NCBI RefSeq assembly: GCF_014645835.1
Contig: NZ_BMMM01000018.1
Coordinates: forward strand, 95,710 to 159,709
Length of the DNA stretch: 64,000 nt
Direction: 5' to 3'
From: Streptomyces albiflavescens
GTDB taxonomy: Bacteria > Actinomycetota > Actinomycetes > Streptomycetales > Streptomycetaceae
In this document: positions 1 through 8,468 of the stretch, piece by piece
How positions within the stretch are numbered: the stretch's first letter is position 1
Layout of the letters: every line of letters starts with the position of its first letter
The notes under the pieces: model-generated
Told to the model about the DNA's origin: nothing
What the model saw: only the letters and a program-made list of their open reading frames with translations
The model's database searches: none
Position numbers and translations under genes: made by a program

Positions 1-243
1 ACCCGCGACACCAGCACCGGCCCGGCCGTGGCGTTCGAGAAGGAGTTCGGGGTCACCTACCCGAGTCTGTACGACCCGACGGGCAAGCTGATGCTCCGCT
101 TCAAGAAGGGCACGCTGAACCCGCAGTTGATCCCTTCCACGCTCATCATCGACCGGGACGGGAAGGTGGCGGCCCGGACGCTGCAGGCGCTCGGCGAGGA
201 CAATCTGCGCAAGATGCTCGCCCCCGTGCTCGCGGAGAAGTGA
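1..243 (+). CDS. resA: ResA/TlpA-like thiol-disulfide oxidoreductase, C-terminal fragment
   Basis: The frame is open from the first base, so this is the 3' end of a gene starting before the window. The visible 80 residues fit the second half of an extracytoplasmic thioredoxin fold: a phase reading FEKEFGVTYPSLYD, then the cis-proline loop and beta strand IPSTLIIDRDGKVA, and a final helix ending MLAPVLAEK. The catalytic CxxC lies upstream and cannot be seen. ResA proteins reduce the haem-binding cysteines of apocytochrome c. The gene ends 6 bases before ccdA, and resB and ccsB follow, which is the usual System II cytochrome c maturation order and strongly supports the role. Confidence 0.88.
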   Translation, partial: TRDTSTGPAVAFEKEFGVTYPSLYDPTGKLMLRFKKGTLNPQLIPSTLIIDRDGKVAARTLQALGEDNLRKMLAPVLAEK

Positions 244-249
244 CCTGAC

Positions 250-1026
250 GTGTCCCTTCTCGCCATGACCCTGGCCGAGGCCACCGGCAAGAACGAGACG
301 GTCTACAGCGGCGCTCTGCTGATCGCCTTCCCGATCGCCGTGGTCGGTGGACTCGTCTCCTTCTTCTCGCCGTGCGTGCTGCCGCTGGTGCCCGGCTACC
401 TCTCGTACGTCACGGGTGTCAGCGGCACCGATCTGGCGGAGGCCAGACGGGGGCGAATGGCGGCGGGCGCGGCCCTGTTCGTACTCGGCTTCACCATCGT
501 GTTCGTATCCGGCGGAGCGCTCTTCGGGTACTTCGGCTCGACCCTGCACGAGCACCAGGCGATCCTGTCCAAGGTGCTCGGCGTGCTCATGATCCTCATG
601 GGCGTGTTCTTCATGGGGGGCATGCCCTGGCTCACCCAGCGCGAATTCCGCTTCCACCAGCGGCCGTCGGCCGGTCTGGCGGGCGCTCCGCTGCTCGGCG
701 CGCTCTTCGGGATCGGCTGGACCCCGTGCCTCGGCCCGACCCTCTCCTCCGTGCAGGGTCTCGCCATGAACGAGGCGAGCGCCGGCCGTGGGGCCATACT
801 GACCGTCGCGTACTGCCTCGGTCTCGGCATCCCCTTCGTCCTCGCCGCGGTCGCCTTCCGCAAGGCGCTCGGCGCATTCGGCTGGGTCAAGCGCCACTAC
901 ACCTGGGTGATGCGGATCGGCGGCGGCATGATGATCGCGACCGGTCTGCTGCTGCTCACCGGTGCGTGGGACAGCATCGTGCAGCAGATGCAAACCTGGT
1001 CCGACGGCTTCACGGTAGGGATCTGA
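250..1026 (+). CDS. ccdA: CcdA, thiol-disulfide transporter for cytochrome c biogenesis
   Basis: 258-aa polytopic membrane protein with about six hydrophobic segments. It carries the two family cysteines, one in FFSPCVLPLVPGYLS (about Cys42) and one in GIGWTPCLGPTLS (about Cys160), which pass electrons from cytosolic thioredoxin across the membrane to the extracytoplasmic thioredoxin-like partner. The GTG at 250 is used because it follows the resA stop by 6 bases and gives a normal family length. It is the second gene of the resA-ccdA-resB-ccsB operon; resB starts 3 bases after its stop. Confidence 0.95.
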   Translation: MSLLAMTLAEATGKNETVYSGALLIAFPIAVVGGLVSFFSPCVLPLVPGYLSYVTGVSGTDLAEARRGRMAAGAALFVLGFTIVFVSGGALFGYFGSTLHEHQAILSKVLGVLMILMGVFFMGGMPWLTQREFRFHQRPSAGLAGAPLLGALFGIGWTPCLGPTLSSVQGLAMNEASAGRGAILTVAYCLGLGIPFVLAAVAFRKALGAFGWVKRHYTWVMRIGGGMMIATGLLLLTGAWDSIVQQMQTWSDGFTVGI

Positions 1027-1029
1027 CCC

Positions 1030-2880
1030 ATGAGCACCACTGACACCGGCAAGACGCCTGACACCGCGAAGGCGCCTGACACCGCGAAGGCGCCGGATCC
1101 CGCGGCCGCCAAGCGGCACGTCGGTGTGGCCGCCGACGGCGAACTCGGCGAAGCGGGATCCCAGCTGTCCACCGCACCGGTGGACACGGCGGTGCCCGGC
1201 TCCTTCGGCGGGGCGCGGGCACCCGGCGCCAAGGGATGGATCGCCTGGACCGGGCGTGAGGTCATCGGCTGGGCCCGCTGGTTCTGGCGGCAGCTGACGT
1301 CCATGCGGGTCGCGCTGATCCTCCTCTTCCTGCTGTCGCTCGGGGCCATTCCGGGGTCACTGATTCCGCAGTCCGGCACCGACGCCCAGAAGGTGGCGGA
1401 CTTCAAGGACGCGCACAGCGTGCTGGGGGCGGTCTACGACAGGCTCGGGCTGTTCCACGTGTACAGCTCCGTGTGGTTCTCGGCGATCTACATCCTTCTC
1501 TTTGTCTCGCTCATCGGCTGCATCGTGCCGCGGACCTGGCAGTTCGTCGGGCAGCTGCGCAGCCGTCCGCCGGGCGCGCCGAAGCGGCTGACCCGGCTGC
1601 CCGCCTATGCGACCTGGCGCACCGAGGCCGAGCCGGAGCAGGTCCGCGAGGCCGCGCTCAAGGTGCTCAGGCAGCGGCGGTTCCGGGCCCATGTCGACGG
1701 GGACGCGGTCGCCGCCGAGAAGGGCTACCTCCGCGAGACCGGCAACCTGCTCTTCCACATCGCGCTGATCGTGATGCTCGTCGCCTTCGCCTGGGGCCAG
1801 CTCTTCAAGTCCGAGGGCAACAAGCTGATCGTCGAGGGTGGCGGCTTCTCCAACACGCTGTCGCAGTACGACGACTTCAAGTCGGGCAACCTCTTCAGCA
1901 ACGACGACCTCACGCCGTTCAGCTTCAACCTCAAGAAGTTCACCGCCACCTACGAGCGGACCGGGCCCAACAAGGGCACTCCGCGCACCTTCCAGTCGGA
2001 CATCACGTACAGCGTGGGCGCCTACGGCAAGGAGAAGAAGACCACCGTCAAGGTCAACGAGCCGCTGAAGATCGGCGACTCGAAGGTCTACCTCGTCAGC
2101 CACGGCTACGCGCCCGTCGTCACCGTCCGCGACGGCAAGGGCAACGTCGTCTTCCACGAGGCCGTGCCGATGCTGCCGCTCGACGCGAACGTCACCTCGC
2201 AGGGCGCGATCAAGGTCATGGACGGCTACAAGAACGGGCAGGGCCGCAGCGAGCAGCTCGGCTTCTCCGCCTTCTTCGTGCCGACCTTCGCGGGCGCCGG
2301 CAAGGGCACCATGTTCTCCCAGTTCCCCGCGCTCGACTTCCCCGTGCTCGCGCTGTCCGGCTTCCACGGCAGCCTGGGGGTCAACTCGGGCATTCCGCAG
2401 AACGTGTACCAACTCGACACCTCCCGGATGAAGCAGTTCAAGGATGCGAAGGGCGACATCCTCAAGAAGAGGCTGCTGCCCGGCGAGACCATGAAGCTGC
2501 CGAACGGCGCCGGCTCGATCACCTTCGAGAAGGACATCAAGGAGTGGGCCGGCTTCCAGGTCACCCAGCAGCCCGGCAGCGACTGGGCGCTGGCCGGAGC
2601 CTTCGCCGCGATCTTCGGGCTCGCCGGCTCGCTGTTCATCCAGCGTCGCCGTGTCTGGGTGCGGGCCACCACCGGCGCCGACGGTGTGACCGTCGTCGAG
2701 ATGGCGGGCCTGGGCCGCAGCGAGTCCGCGAAGCTCCCCGAGGAGCTCGGCGACCTGGCCGCGCTCGTGCACGAACAGGCGCCCAGCGCACCCGACCCCG
2801 ATCCGGACACCCCCGACCCCGATCCGGACACCCCCGACCGAAACGCCGTACCTTCCGCCGAAGGGGCTGAGAAGCAGTGA
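1030..2880 (+). CDS. resB: ResB (Ccs1) cytochrome c biogenesis protein
   Basis: 616 aa. A low-complexity Ala/Pro/Thr N-terminus, including a repeated DTAKAPDTAKAPD, precedes a transmembrane helix near residues 85-110 (RVALILLFLLSLGAIPGSLI). A second helix near 150-170 (SAIYILLFVSLIGCIV), a third near 235-255 and a C-terminal one near 520-535 bracket a large extracytoplasmic domain, as expected for ResB. With CcsB it forms the haem delivery and cytochrome c synthetase complex. The tail contains two identical DPDPDTP units encoded by a 21-base tandem repeat (2794-2835). The last four bases overlap the GTG start of ccsB, which implies translational coupling. Confidence 0.95.
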   Translation: MSTTDTGKTPDTAKAPDTAKAPDPAAAKRHVGVAADGELGEAGSQLSTAPVDTAVPGSFGGARAPGAKGWIAWTGREVIGWARWFWRQLTSMRVALILLFLLSLGAIPGSLIPQSGTDAQKVADFKDAHSVLGAVYDRLGLFHVYSSVWFSAIYILLFVSLIGCIVPRTWQFVGQLRSRPPGAPKRLTRLPAYATWRTEAEPEQVREAALKVLRQRRFRAHVDGDAVAAEKGYLRETGNLLFHIALIVMLVAFAWGQLFKSEGNKLIVEGGGFSNTLSQYDDFKSGNLFSNDDLTPFSFNLKKFTATYERTGPNKGTPRTFQSDITYSVGAYGKEKKTTVKVNEPLKIGDSKVYLVSHGYAPVVTVRDGKGNVVFHEAVPMLPLDANVTSQGAIKVMDGYKNGQGRSEQLGFSAFFVPTFAGAGKGTMFSQFPALDFPVLALSGFHGSLGVNSGIPQNVYQLDTSRMKQFKDAKGDILKKRLLPGETMKLPNGAGSITFEKDIKEWAGFQVTQQPGSDWALAGAFAAIFGLAGSLFIQRRRVWVRATTGADGVTVVEMAGLGRSESAKLPEELGDLAALVHEQAPSAPDPDPDTPDPDPDTPDRNAVPSAEGAEKQ

Positions 2881-3971
2881 CTCTCGCCACCGCAACCAAC
2901 GAACACCTCGCCAATATCAGCAACACGCTGATCTACTCCGCGATGGCCGTCTACACCCTGGCCTTCTTCGCGTACATCGCCGAGTGGCTTTTCGGCAGTC
3001 GGAGCAAGGTGGCCCGCACGGCCGCCGCGCTCACCGAGAAGCCCGAGAAGCCCGAGAAGGCAAAGGCCGCGGCCCCTGCGGTCACCGTGAAGAAGGCGGG
3101 CGGCACCACGGTCCTGGAGCGGCCGAAGGTCGTCACCCGGTCCGCGATCGGCGCGCGTGACGTGCCCGACGGGCCCGGCGCGCACGGCGGGGACGAGCAG
3201 GGCGACCTCTACGGGCGTATCGCCGTGTCCCTCACCGTGCTCGCCTGGGGTGTCGAGGCGGCCGGTGTGATCTCGCGCGCTCTGTCGGTGCGGCGGGCGC
3301 CGTGGGGCAACATGTACGAGTTCAACATCACCTTCTCCACCGTGGCCGTCGGTGTGTTCCTCGTGCTCCTCGCGCTGAGGAAGAACGTCCGCTGGCTGGG
3401 CCTCCCCCTGGTCACCACGGTCCTCCTCGATCTCGGTCTCGCCGTCACTGTCTTGTACACCGCGAGCGACCAATTGGTTCCCGCGCTGCACTCGTACTGG
3501 CTGTACATCCACGTCTCGACCGCGATCATCTGTGGCGCCGTCTTCTACGTGGGCGCCGTCGGCACGCTGCTCTACCTCTTCAAGGACTCGTACGAGAACA
3601 AGCTCGCGAGCGGCGGTCAGCCGGGCCGTTTCGCGACCTCGGTCATGGAGCGGCTGCCCGCCTCGGCCTCGCTCGACAAGTTCTCCTACCGCGTGAACGC
3701 CGCCGTCTTCCCGCTGTGGACCTTCACGATCATCGCGGGTGCGATCTGGGCCGGCGACGCGTGGGGCCGCTACTGGGGCTGGGACCCCAAGGAGACCTGG
3801 GCCTTCATCACCTGGGTCGCCTACGCCTGCTATCTGCACGCCCGCGCGACGGCCGGCTGGAAGGGCCGCAAGGCGGCCTACATCGCCCTGATCGCCTTCG
3901 GCTGCTGGCTGTTCAACTACTACGGGGTCAACATCTTCGTGGGCGGCAAGCACTCCTACGCGGGCGTGTAG
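2877..3971 (+). CDS. ccsB: CcsB (CcsA/ResC-type) cytochrome c synthetase subunit
   Basis: 364-aa membrane protein. It has the tryptophan-rich WWD-type haem-binding signature WGRYWGWDPKETWAFITW near residues 298-315, followed by conserved His and Arg positions (CYLHARATAGWKGRK) and the terminal NYYGVNIFVGGKHSYAG. This family binds haem on the outer face and, with ResB, attaches it to apocytochrome c. The GTG start overlaps the resB stop (GTGA). A charged Ala/Lys/Pro-rich cytosolic insert lies between the first helix and the conserved core. The operon ends here with a hairpin about 25 bases downstream. Confidence 0.95.
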   Translation: MTLATATNEHLANISNTLIYSAMAVYTLAFFAYIAEWLFGSRSKVARTAAALTEKPEKPEKAKAAAPAVTVKKAGGTTVLERPKVVTRSAIGARDVPDGPGAHGGDEQGDLYGRIAVSLTVLAWGVEAAGVISRALSVRRAPWGNMYEFNITFSTVAVGVFLVLLALRKNVRWLGLPLVTTVLLDLGLAVTVLYTASDQLVPALHSYWLYIHVSTAIICGAVFYVGAVGTLLYLFKDSYENKLASGGQPGRFATSVMERLPASASLDKFSYRVNAAVFPLWTFTIIAGAIWAGDAWGRYWGWDPKETWAFITWVAYACYLHARATAGWKGRKAAYIALIAFGCWLFNYYGVNIFVGGKHSYAGV

Positions 3972-3993
3972 CCGCCGTATCCCTCTTCGGACC

Positions 3994-4034
3994 GAGGCCG
4001 GTTTCCTGTGACGTGAGTCATCGGAACCGGCCTT
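3994..4034 (+). terminator. Rho-independent-like terminator after ccsB
   Basis: Arms GGCCGGTT (3996-4003) and AACCGGCC (4025-4032) pair perfectly around a loop of about 21 bases, just after the ccsB stop. There is no clear U-tract, which is common for Streptomyces terminators. Confidence 0.5.
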
Positions 4035-4102
4035 CGTCGTTAACGGGCAGGTCAGAGGCCCTAAGGGGTGCAGAACTCGCGCTCACGGGCCACGCTGGTG
4101 TC

Positions 4103-4558
4103 ATGACCCAACCCACCCGGTCCATCGAACAGGGCGCCACGGAGATCCGGGGTGACGCGCAGGTCGTGCACTACCTGCTGCGGTTTCCCCAGCCTGTGGA
4201 GACGGTCTGGACGGCACTGGCCACCCCCGATGGCCTGCGGGGGTGGCTGACCGTCGCCGAGGTGTTCGAACCGCGGCTCGGCGGTGCGGTCACCCTGCGT
4301 GGACTGGGCCCCGGCCGCATCACCGCCTGGGACGTGGAGCGGGTCGCCGAGTACACGGTGGAGGGCCGGGGGCGGGTCCGGTTCCATCTGGAGCCGGGGG
4401 CAGCGGACGGCACCGGCACCACGGTCCGCTTCACCCACGAATTCGCCCACGAATTCGAGGGGGAGCGGGAGCAGCCCGACTGGCGCGCCCGCTTCGAGCG
4501 CTTGGTCACGGCCCTCGACGCCGGGACGACGGCAGGCACTCCCGACGCCAGCACCTAG
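4103..4558 (+). CDS. SRPBCC (START/AHSA1-like) domain protein
   Basis: 151 aa. The fold signature is clear: a beta strand (VVHYLLRFPQPVETVWTAL), a short helix (ATPDGLRGWLTV), then antiparallel strands, one reading VRFHLEPG and one reading GTTVRFTHEF, and a C-terminal helix (DWRARFERLVTALDA). This fold binds hydrophobic ligands; the substrate cannot be predicted. The ATG at 4103 is used because the sequence upstream in the same frame is antisense-like. Its last codons and TAG stop lie inside the first copy of a 34-bp tandem repeat, and it converges on the gene ending at 4623. Confidence 0.75.
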   Translation: MTQPTRSIEQGATEIRGDAQVVHYLLRFPQPVETVWTALATPDGLRGWLTVAEVFEPRLGGAVTLRGLGPGRITAWDVERVAEYTVEGRGRVRFHLEPGAADGTGTTVRFTHEFAHEFEGEREQPDWRARFERLVTALDAGTTAGTPDAST

Positions 4559-4648
4559 GACGGCGGCAGGCACTCCCGGCGACCGCGCCTAGGACGGCGG
4601 CAGGCACTCCCGACGGCAGCACTTAGGACGGCGGCAGGCACTCCTGCG
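4524..4648. repeat. 34-bp tandem repeat, about 3.6 copies, between convergent genes
   Basis: Copies at 4524-4557, 4558-4591, 4592-4625 and a partial one from 4626 share the core GGACGGCGGCAGGCACTCCC. The repeat starts inside the end of the SRPBCC gene and runs into the end of the opposing gene. The TAG at 4556-4558 stops one gene and the TAA at 4623-4625 (minus strand) stops the other, so the array defines both C-termini (ending in PDAST and QECLPPS). Confidence 0.85.
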
Positions 4649-6167
4649 CCGGAGGCTTCCCCTCCGGCCAGGCGATCTTCACGAAGCGCGAGCGGCTGTC
4701 GGGGGTCAGTTCCACGATCGGTACGGCCTTGTCGTACGGATTGCCGTGGGCGTCCAGGCAGATCCACCCGCTCGCCCCGTTGACCCGCAGCTGCTTGCCC
4801 TTCACCTGCGGCCACTGGAGCCCCACGTCCGCGAGGGCCGGGATCTTCCCGGTCGGCGACGCCCCGCGGATGCCGTGCACGGCGAGTCGCATCGCGTCGT
4901 ACGCGATGATCAGCTGGCCGTCGTCCAGGGCGACCTTGCCGACCGGGCCGACCGGCTCGCGCCCGGCGCTGTCCAGCAGCGCCTGGAGCACCCGCGCGTC
5001 GGCCGCGCTGCCGCCGGTCTTCGCGGTGTCGCTCACCCAGGCCTCCGGGTGGGCGAGAGCCGTGTAACGCACGGACAGCAGGGGGTCCTTGAGGGCGCGC
5101 GGATCGAGTTCCTTGTCGCCGGCCAGGTACGAGCCCTCGTCGCCGGTGAGCACCGTGAAGCGGCGGTCGACGCAGCCGCGTGCGCCCAACGCGTTGATGA
5201 ACTGGCGTAGTTGGGTGTGCCGGCCGGCAAAGAGGATGGTGTCCGTGCTCTTCGGTGTGGTGCACAGAATGGTGGTGATCTGCGCGAAGACGTTGGCGGT
5301 ACTGCCCTCCTTGCTGCGGTCGGCGGGCGGCGTGAACGGCTGGGCCTCGTAGCGGGAGCCCGTGAGCATCTTCTCGAAGGACTTCTGCAGGGTGCGTGTG
5401 TACGGGTCGCCCGTGCGGTCGTAGACCAGGAACGCGTTGGCGGCCGACACCTTGGCGAACGAGGCGAGGGCGCGGGCCTCGTCGGTGTTGGTGGGGGAGA
5501 CGCGGGCGAGCCCGGGAAAGGGGTCCTTGCCGTTCTGGCCGTTGGCGAGGTCGTCGGCGGTGATCGAGCTCCCTATCACCGGGATGCCGCGCCGGGTCAG
5601 CTCCTTGACGGCCTTCTTGTTGTTGTCGGTGCTCAGACCGACCCCGGTCACCGCGCGCAGCCGGTCGGGTCCCTTCGTCATCCGCTCCAACCGGTCGACG
5701 GTCTGCTGCCAATGTGCGCCGGTGGCACCGGGGTTGGCCAGCACGAGGCGGATCTTCGGCTTCAGGCCGTTGGCGTCGTGGTTGGCCTGGTGCTGGGCCA
5801 GATAGGCGCCCTGGAGCTCGTGCAGCACATCGGCCAGGTTGTCGGCGTCGGTCGCGGTGAAGGGTTCGAGCAGCGCGACGGTGACGTAACTGCCGGGCTT
5901 CAGCCGGTGGTTCTCACGGTTGATCGCCTGGACCGTCTCGGCGAACTGGGGACGACCGAAGGCGTACGTCGTCCACGAGACGCCCACGCACTCGTCGCTG
6001 CCCTTCGGCTGGACGACTCCCGGGGCGCAGGAGCGGTCCTCCTTCGTGGCCGTCATGCCGCCCCAGATGCCGAGGGCCGCGAGGACGGCCGCGAGGCTCA
6101 GCGCGACATACCGGCGGAAACGTATCTCCCAGACGTCCTCGCGCAGCCATGTCCACACACGCGCCAT
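4623..6167 (-). CDS. Membrane-anchored periplasmic-binding-protein-like receptor
   Basis: About 514 aa from the ATG at 6167 (GAGGACGGGGG upstream); a GTG at 6188 would add 7 residues. One N-terminal membrane helix (RYVALSLAAVLAALGIWGG) is followed by a large domain of type I periplasmic-binding fold, like branched-chain amino-acid ABC-transporter binding proteins. Signs include alternating helices and strands such as IRLVLANPGATG, AVTGVGLSTDNNK, RGIPVIGSSITADD and DTILFAGRHTQLRQFI. No lipobox was found, so it is anchored by the helix and not by lipid. No transporter permease or ATPase is nearby; it directly follows a STAND-like NTPase gene, suggesting that the two act together as sensor and effector. 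Confidence 0.7.
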   Translation of the reverse strand: MARVWTWLREDVWEIRFRRYVALSLAAVLAALGIWGGMTATKEDRSCAPGVVQPKGSDECVGVSWTTYAFGRPQFAETVQAINRENHRLKPGSYVTVALLEPFTATDADNLADVLHELQGAYLAQHQANHDANGLKPKIRLVLANPGATGAHWQQTVDRLERMTKGPDRLRAVTGVGLSTDNNKKAVKELTRRGIPVIGSSITADDLANGQNGKDPFPGLARVSPTNTDEARALASFAKVSAANAFLVYDRTGDPYTRTLQKSFEKMLTGSRYEAQPFTPPADRSKEGSTANVFAQITTILCTTPKSTDTILFAGRHTQLRQFINALGARGCVDRRFTVLTGDEGSYLAGDKELDPRALKDPLLSVRYTALAHPEAWVSDTAKTGGSAADARVLQALLDSAGREPVGPVGKVALDDGQLIIAYDAMRLAVHGIRGASPTGKIPALADVGLQWPQVKGKQLRVNGASGWICLDAHGNPYDKAVPIVELTPDSRSRFVKIAWPEGKPPAQECLPPS

Positions 6168-6198
6168 CAGTGGCCCCCGTCCTCGCACAGCCGCGCCA

Positions 6199-8340
6199 TC
6201 ACTGGCCCCCGTTCCCGTTCCCGCTCGCGTTCTCGTCGTCGTCGCCCGGGATGCGGAAGGGCCGGCCGGCCAGGGCGTCCGACGGCCAGTCCCGCGAGGC
6301 CCGCCACAGCAGGGCGTTGCCCGCGGGCCGCAGATTCGACAACTGCTCCAGCTCGAAGCGCAGCCGCTCGGTCACCTGCGAGTCGGGCAGCACCAGCGGG
6401 TCGGTCAGCTGCCACACGGCGTGCAGCAGCCGGCGTACCCGCAGGTGCAGGACGGCGTCCACGCTGTCCGGCGGCTGCTGGGCCGCGTCCGTGTGCCCGA
6501 GCGCGACGGAGGCCCGGTGGTCGTGGCCGTCGAAGTCCCGGCCGTCCGGGTCGTGCGCGTGGTAGTAGGGGGCGGACGCGATGAAGACCAGGGACGACAG
6601 CCAGCCGCGGGTGTCGGTGCGCGGGAAGGTGTCGCGCAGGTGCGCGACCGCGAAGTCGGCTTTTCCCAGGGCGAGTTCGTGGTGCAGCCGATAGCGGGCG
6701 CTGTCCGGCGGGGCCACCCGGTCCTCGTCCGTGTAGTGGTCGATGAGGGTGCGGTGCACGGCTCGCCAGCGCTCGTGGTCCGCGTCGCCGTGGTGCAGCC
6801 GCAGCAGGAGCAGGGCGCGCAGGAACGGGTCGCCGACGAACTGCCCGTCGGCGGTCGCCCAGCCCTCCTCCGCCAGCCGCTCCTCCAGGTCGAGGACGCC
6901 CGACGCGCCGAAGTCGTCCGGGAGTTGCGCCTCCGCCAGTGCGCACGCCGAGTCGCGGTCGTGGGCCGCGGCGAGCACCGTCAGCTCGTCCAGGCGACCT
7001 CCGGGCACGAGCCGATCGAGGAGTTCCTGGTAGGCGGGACGGCCGCCGTGGTCCTCGTGGACGGCGACGTCCGAAGTGAGTAACTCGCCGAGGGATGCGG
7101 CCCCTTGGGGCAGGTTCTGCTTGGCCGACTCGGCGAGCAGGGTGATGCCGAGCGGACTGCCACCCGTCAACCGGTGGGTGGCGTGGGGGAGTTGTGACGG
7201 TACGGGGGGATCGCTGGAGCTCAGGGCCGGACCGTCGGAGGCGGTGTCCACGATGTGCAGCGTGTCGTCGGGCGTCAGCGGCGGCAGCGAGACGAGCAGT
7301 GCGCGCGAGGACGGCGAGGTGCCCGGTTCCCATCCGGCCTCCCGGGCGACCGCGGGGAGGGTGCGGCGCTCCGCGTTGCGCAGTGCCGCGTGGCCGTATC
7401 CGCGCAGGGCCGCGAAGAACACGACCTGGTCGGCGATGCCGTCGGCGCGGTCGCGCAGCACCGGCTCCAGGAGCCCGAGGCCGGCCCGTTCCTGCACGTT
7501 GTCGATCAGTACGACCGGGCGGCCCCGCCGGTGGGAGCGCTGCACGACACCCGCGTACGCGTCGTCGAGGTCGGCCAGCAGGGCCCGTACGAGATAGCGC
7601 TCGGCATGCCTGCGCGAGTCGCCGCCGGCCCTGAAGTGCCGGGACAGGAGGATCAGCGCGAGCTTGGGGCTGCCGCCCGCGTTCGGATAGTCCCGGTACC
7701 AGCCGGCGGCCCTGCGCAGCCGGCGGGGAGCGGGGCCGATGCCCTCGGCGAACGCCTCCAGGGTGGCTTCGATGATCGGCGCGATCACGGGGCCCGTGCC
7801 GCTCAGCGAGGCGACGAGCTTGGAGACGATCTTGCCCACCCAGCGGCCCGCGAACCCCGAGATCCATGAGCCGGTCTCGTTCAGCAGCAGGATCCGCTCC
7901 GCCTCCTGCCGGATGCGCGGCACGTCACGGTCGCTCCAGCCGCCCGCCGCGACCGCGAGCAGCCCGGCCGCCAGCCGTGGAAAACCGATCCGCCCGGCGC
8001 CCGTCACCGGCTCGGCGAGCTGCTCGGCGACGGTGGTGAGTGCCTGCCCCACCGGCGACCAGGCCTCCTCGGGGCGCTCGGCCGGTGGAGCGGCGAACTG
8101 CCGCTCCTCACCGTCGATCAGTGCGACGGGCGTGTGCCCGCGATAGGCGTCGCGCAGCTCACGCAGCAGGGCACTCTTCCCCAGCCCCCGCCCGCCCGCG
8201 AACACGACGAACGGCACCTCACTCGCATGCTCGTACGGCGTCGCGCGAAGCTGATACGGACGCAGACCGACAAGCCGTGACGCGAGCCCGGGCGGATCGG
8301 TGTCGAACAGCGCTCCCCGGCCGTGCAGCCCTCTGTGCAC
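6199..8340 (-). CDS. STAND/AAA-like P-loop NTPase
   Basis: 713 aa. The Walker A motif GGRGLGKSALL lies at residues 49-59 and a Walker B-like RPVVLIDNVQ near 270, after which a long helical region gives a STAND-type look. The GTG at 8340 is preceded by AGGGGGAGATGCG, a good ribosome site. No HTH, TIR or nuclease domain was recognised. The gene ends 31 bases before the ATG of the periplasmic-binding-like gene at 6167, and the junction contains an imperfect duplication of a block reading GGGGGCCA-TGATGGCGCG (about 6163-6205), so the second start codon may have arisen by local duplication. Role unknown; signalling or defence are both possible. Confidence 0.7.
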   Translation of the reverse strand: MHRGLHGRGALFDTDPPGLASRLVGLRPYQLRATPYEHASEVPFVVFAGGRGLGKSALLRELRDAYRGHTPVALIDGEERQFAAPPAERPEEAWSPVGQALTTVAEQLAEPVTGAGRIGFPRLAAGLLAVAAGGWSDRDVPRIRQEAERILLLNETGSWISGFAGRWVGKIVSKLVASLSGTGPVIAPIIEATLEAFAEGIGPAPRRLRRAAGWYRDYPNAGGSPKLALILLSRHFRAGGDSRRHAERYLVRALLADLDDAYAGVVQRSHRRGRPVVLIDNVQERAGLGLLEPVLRDRADGIADQVVFFAALRGYGHAALRNAERRTLPAVAREAGWEPGTSPSSRALLVSLPPLTPDDTLHIVDTASDGPALSSSDPPVPSQLPHATHRLTGGSPLGITLLAESAKQNLPQGAASLGELLTSDVAVHEDHGGRPAYQELLDRLVPGGRLDELTVLAAAHDRDSACALAEAQLPDDFGASGVLDLEERLAEEGWATADGQFVGDPFLRALLLLRLHHGDADHERWRAVHRTLIDHYTDEDRVAPPDSARYRLHHELALGKADFAVAHLRDTFPRTDTRGWLSSLVFIASAPYYHAHDPDGRDFDGHDHRASVALGHTDAAQQPPDSVDAVLHLRVRRLLHAVWQLTDPLVLPDSQVTERLRFELEQLSNLRPAGNALLWRASRDWPSDALAGRPFRIPGDDDENASGNGNGGQ

Positions 8341-8468
8341 CGCATCTCCCCCTGGCGCGGTCCGGTCCGATGTGCTGCTGTGAGGTGTATCAACACCAGT
8401 GTAAAAAGGGGGACTTGGTTCGGGATAGGGCGCCTGGTGTCCGTTGGGTTACGAAAAGTTTCCGCCAC

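Noticed and set aside
1357..2895. 512-codon minus-strand open frame
   Set aside because: Antisense to resB, Glu/Leu/Val/Gly-rich without motifs; resB is unmistakable.
8380..8395. GGTGT-ATCA-ACACC hairpin near the NTPase start
   Set aside because: Only a 5-bp stem; too weak to call an operator or terminator.
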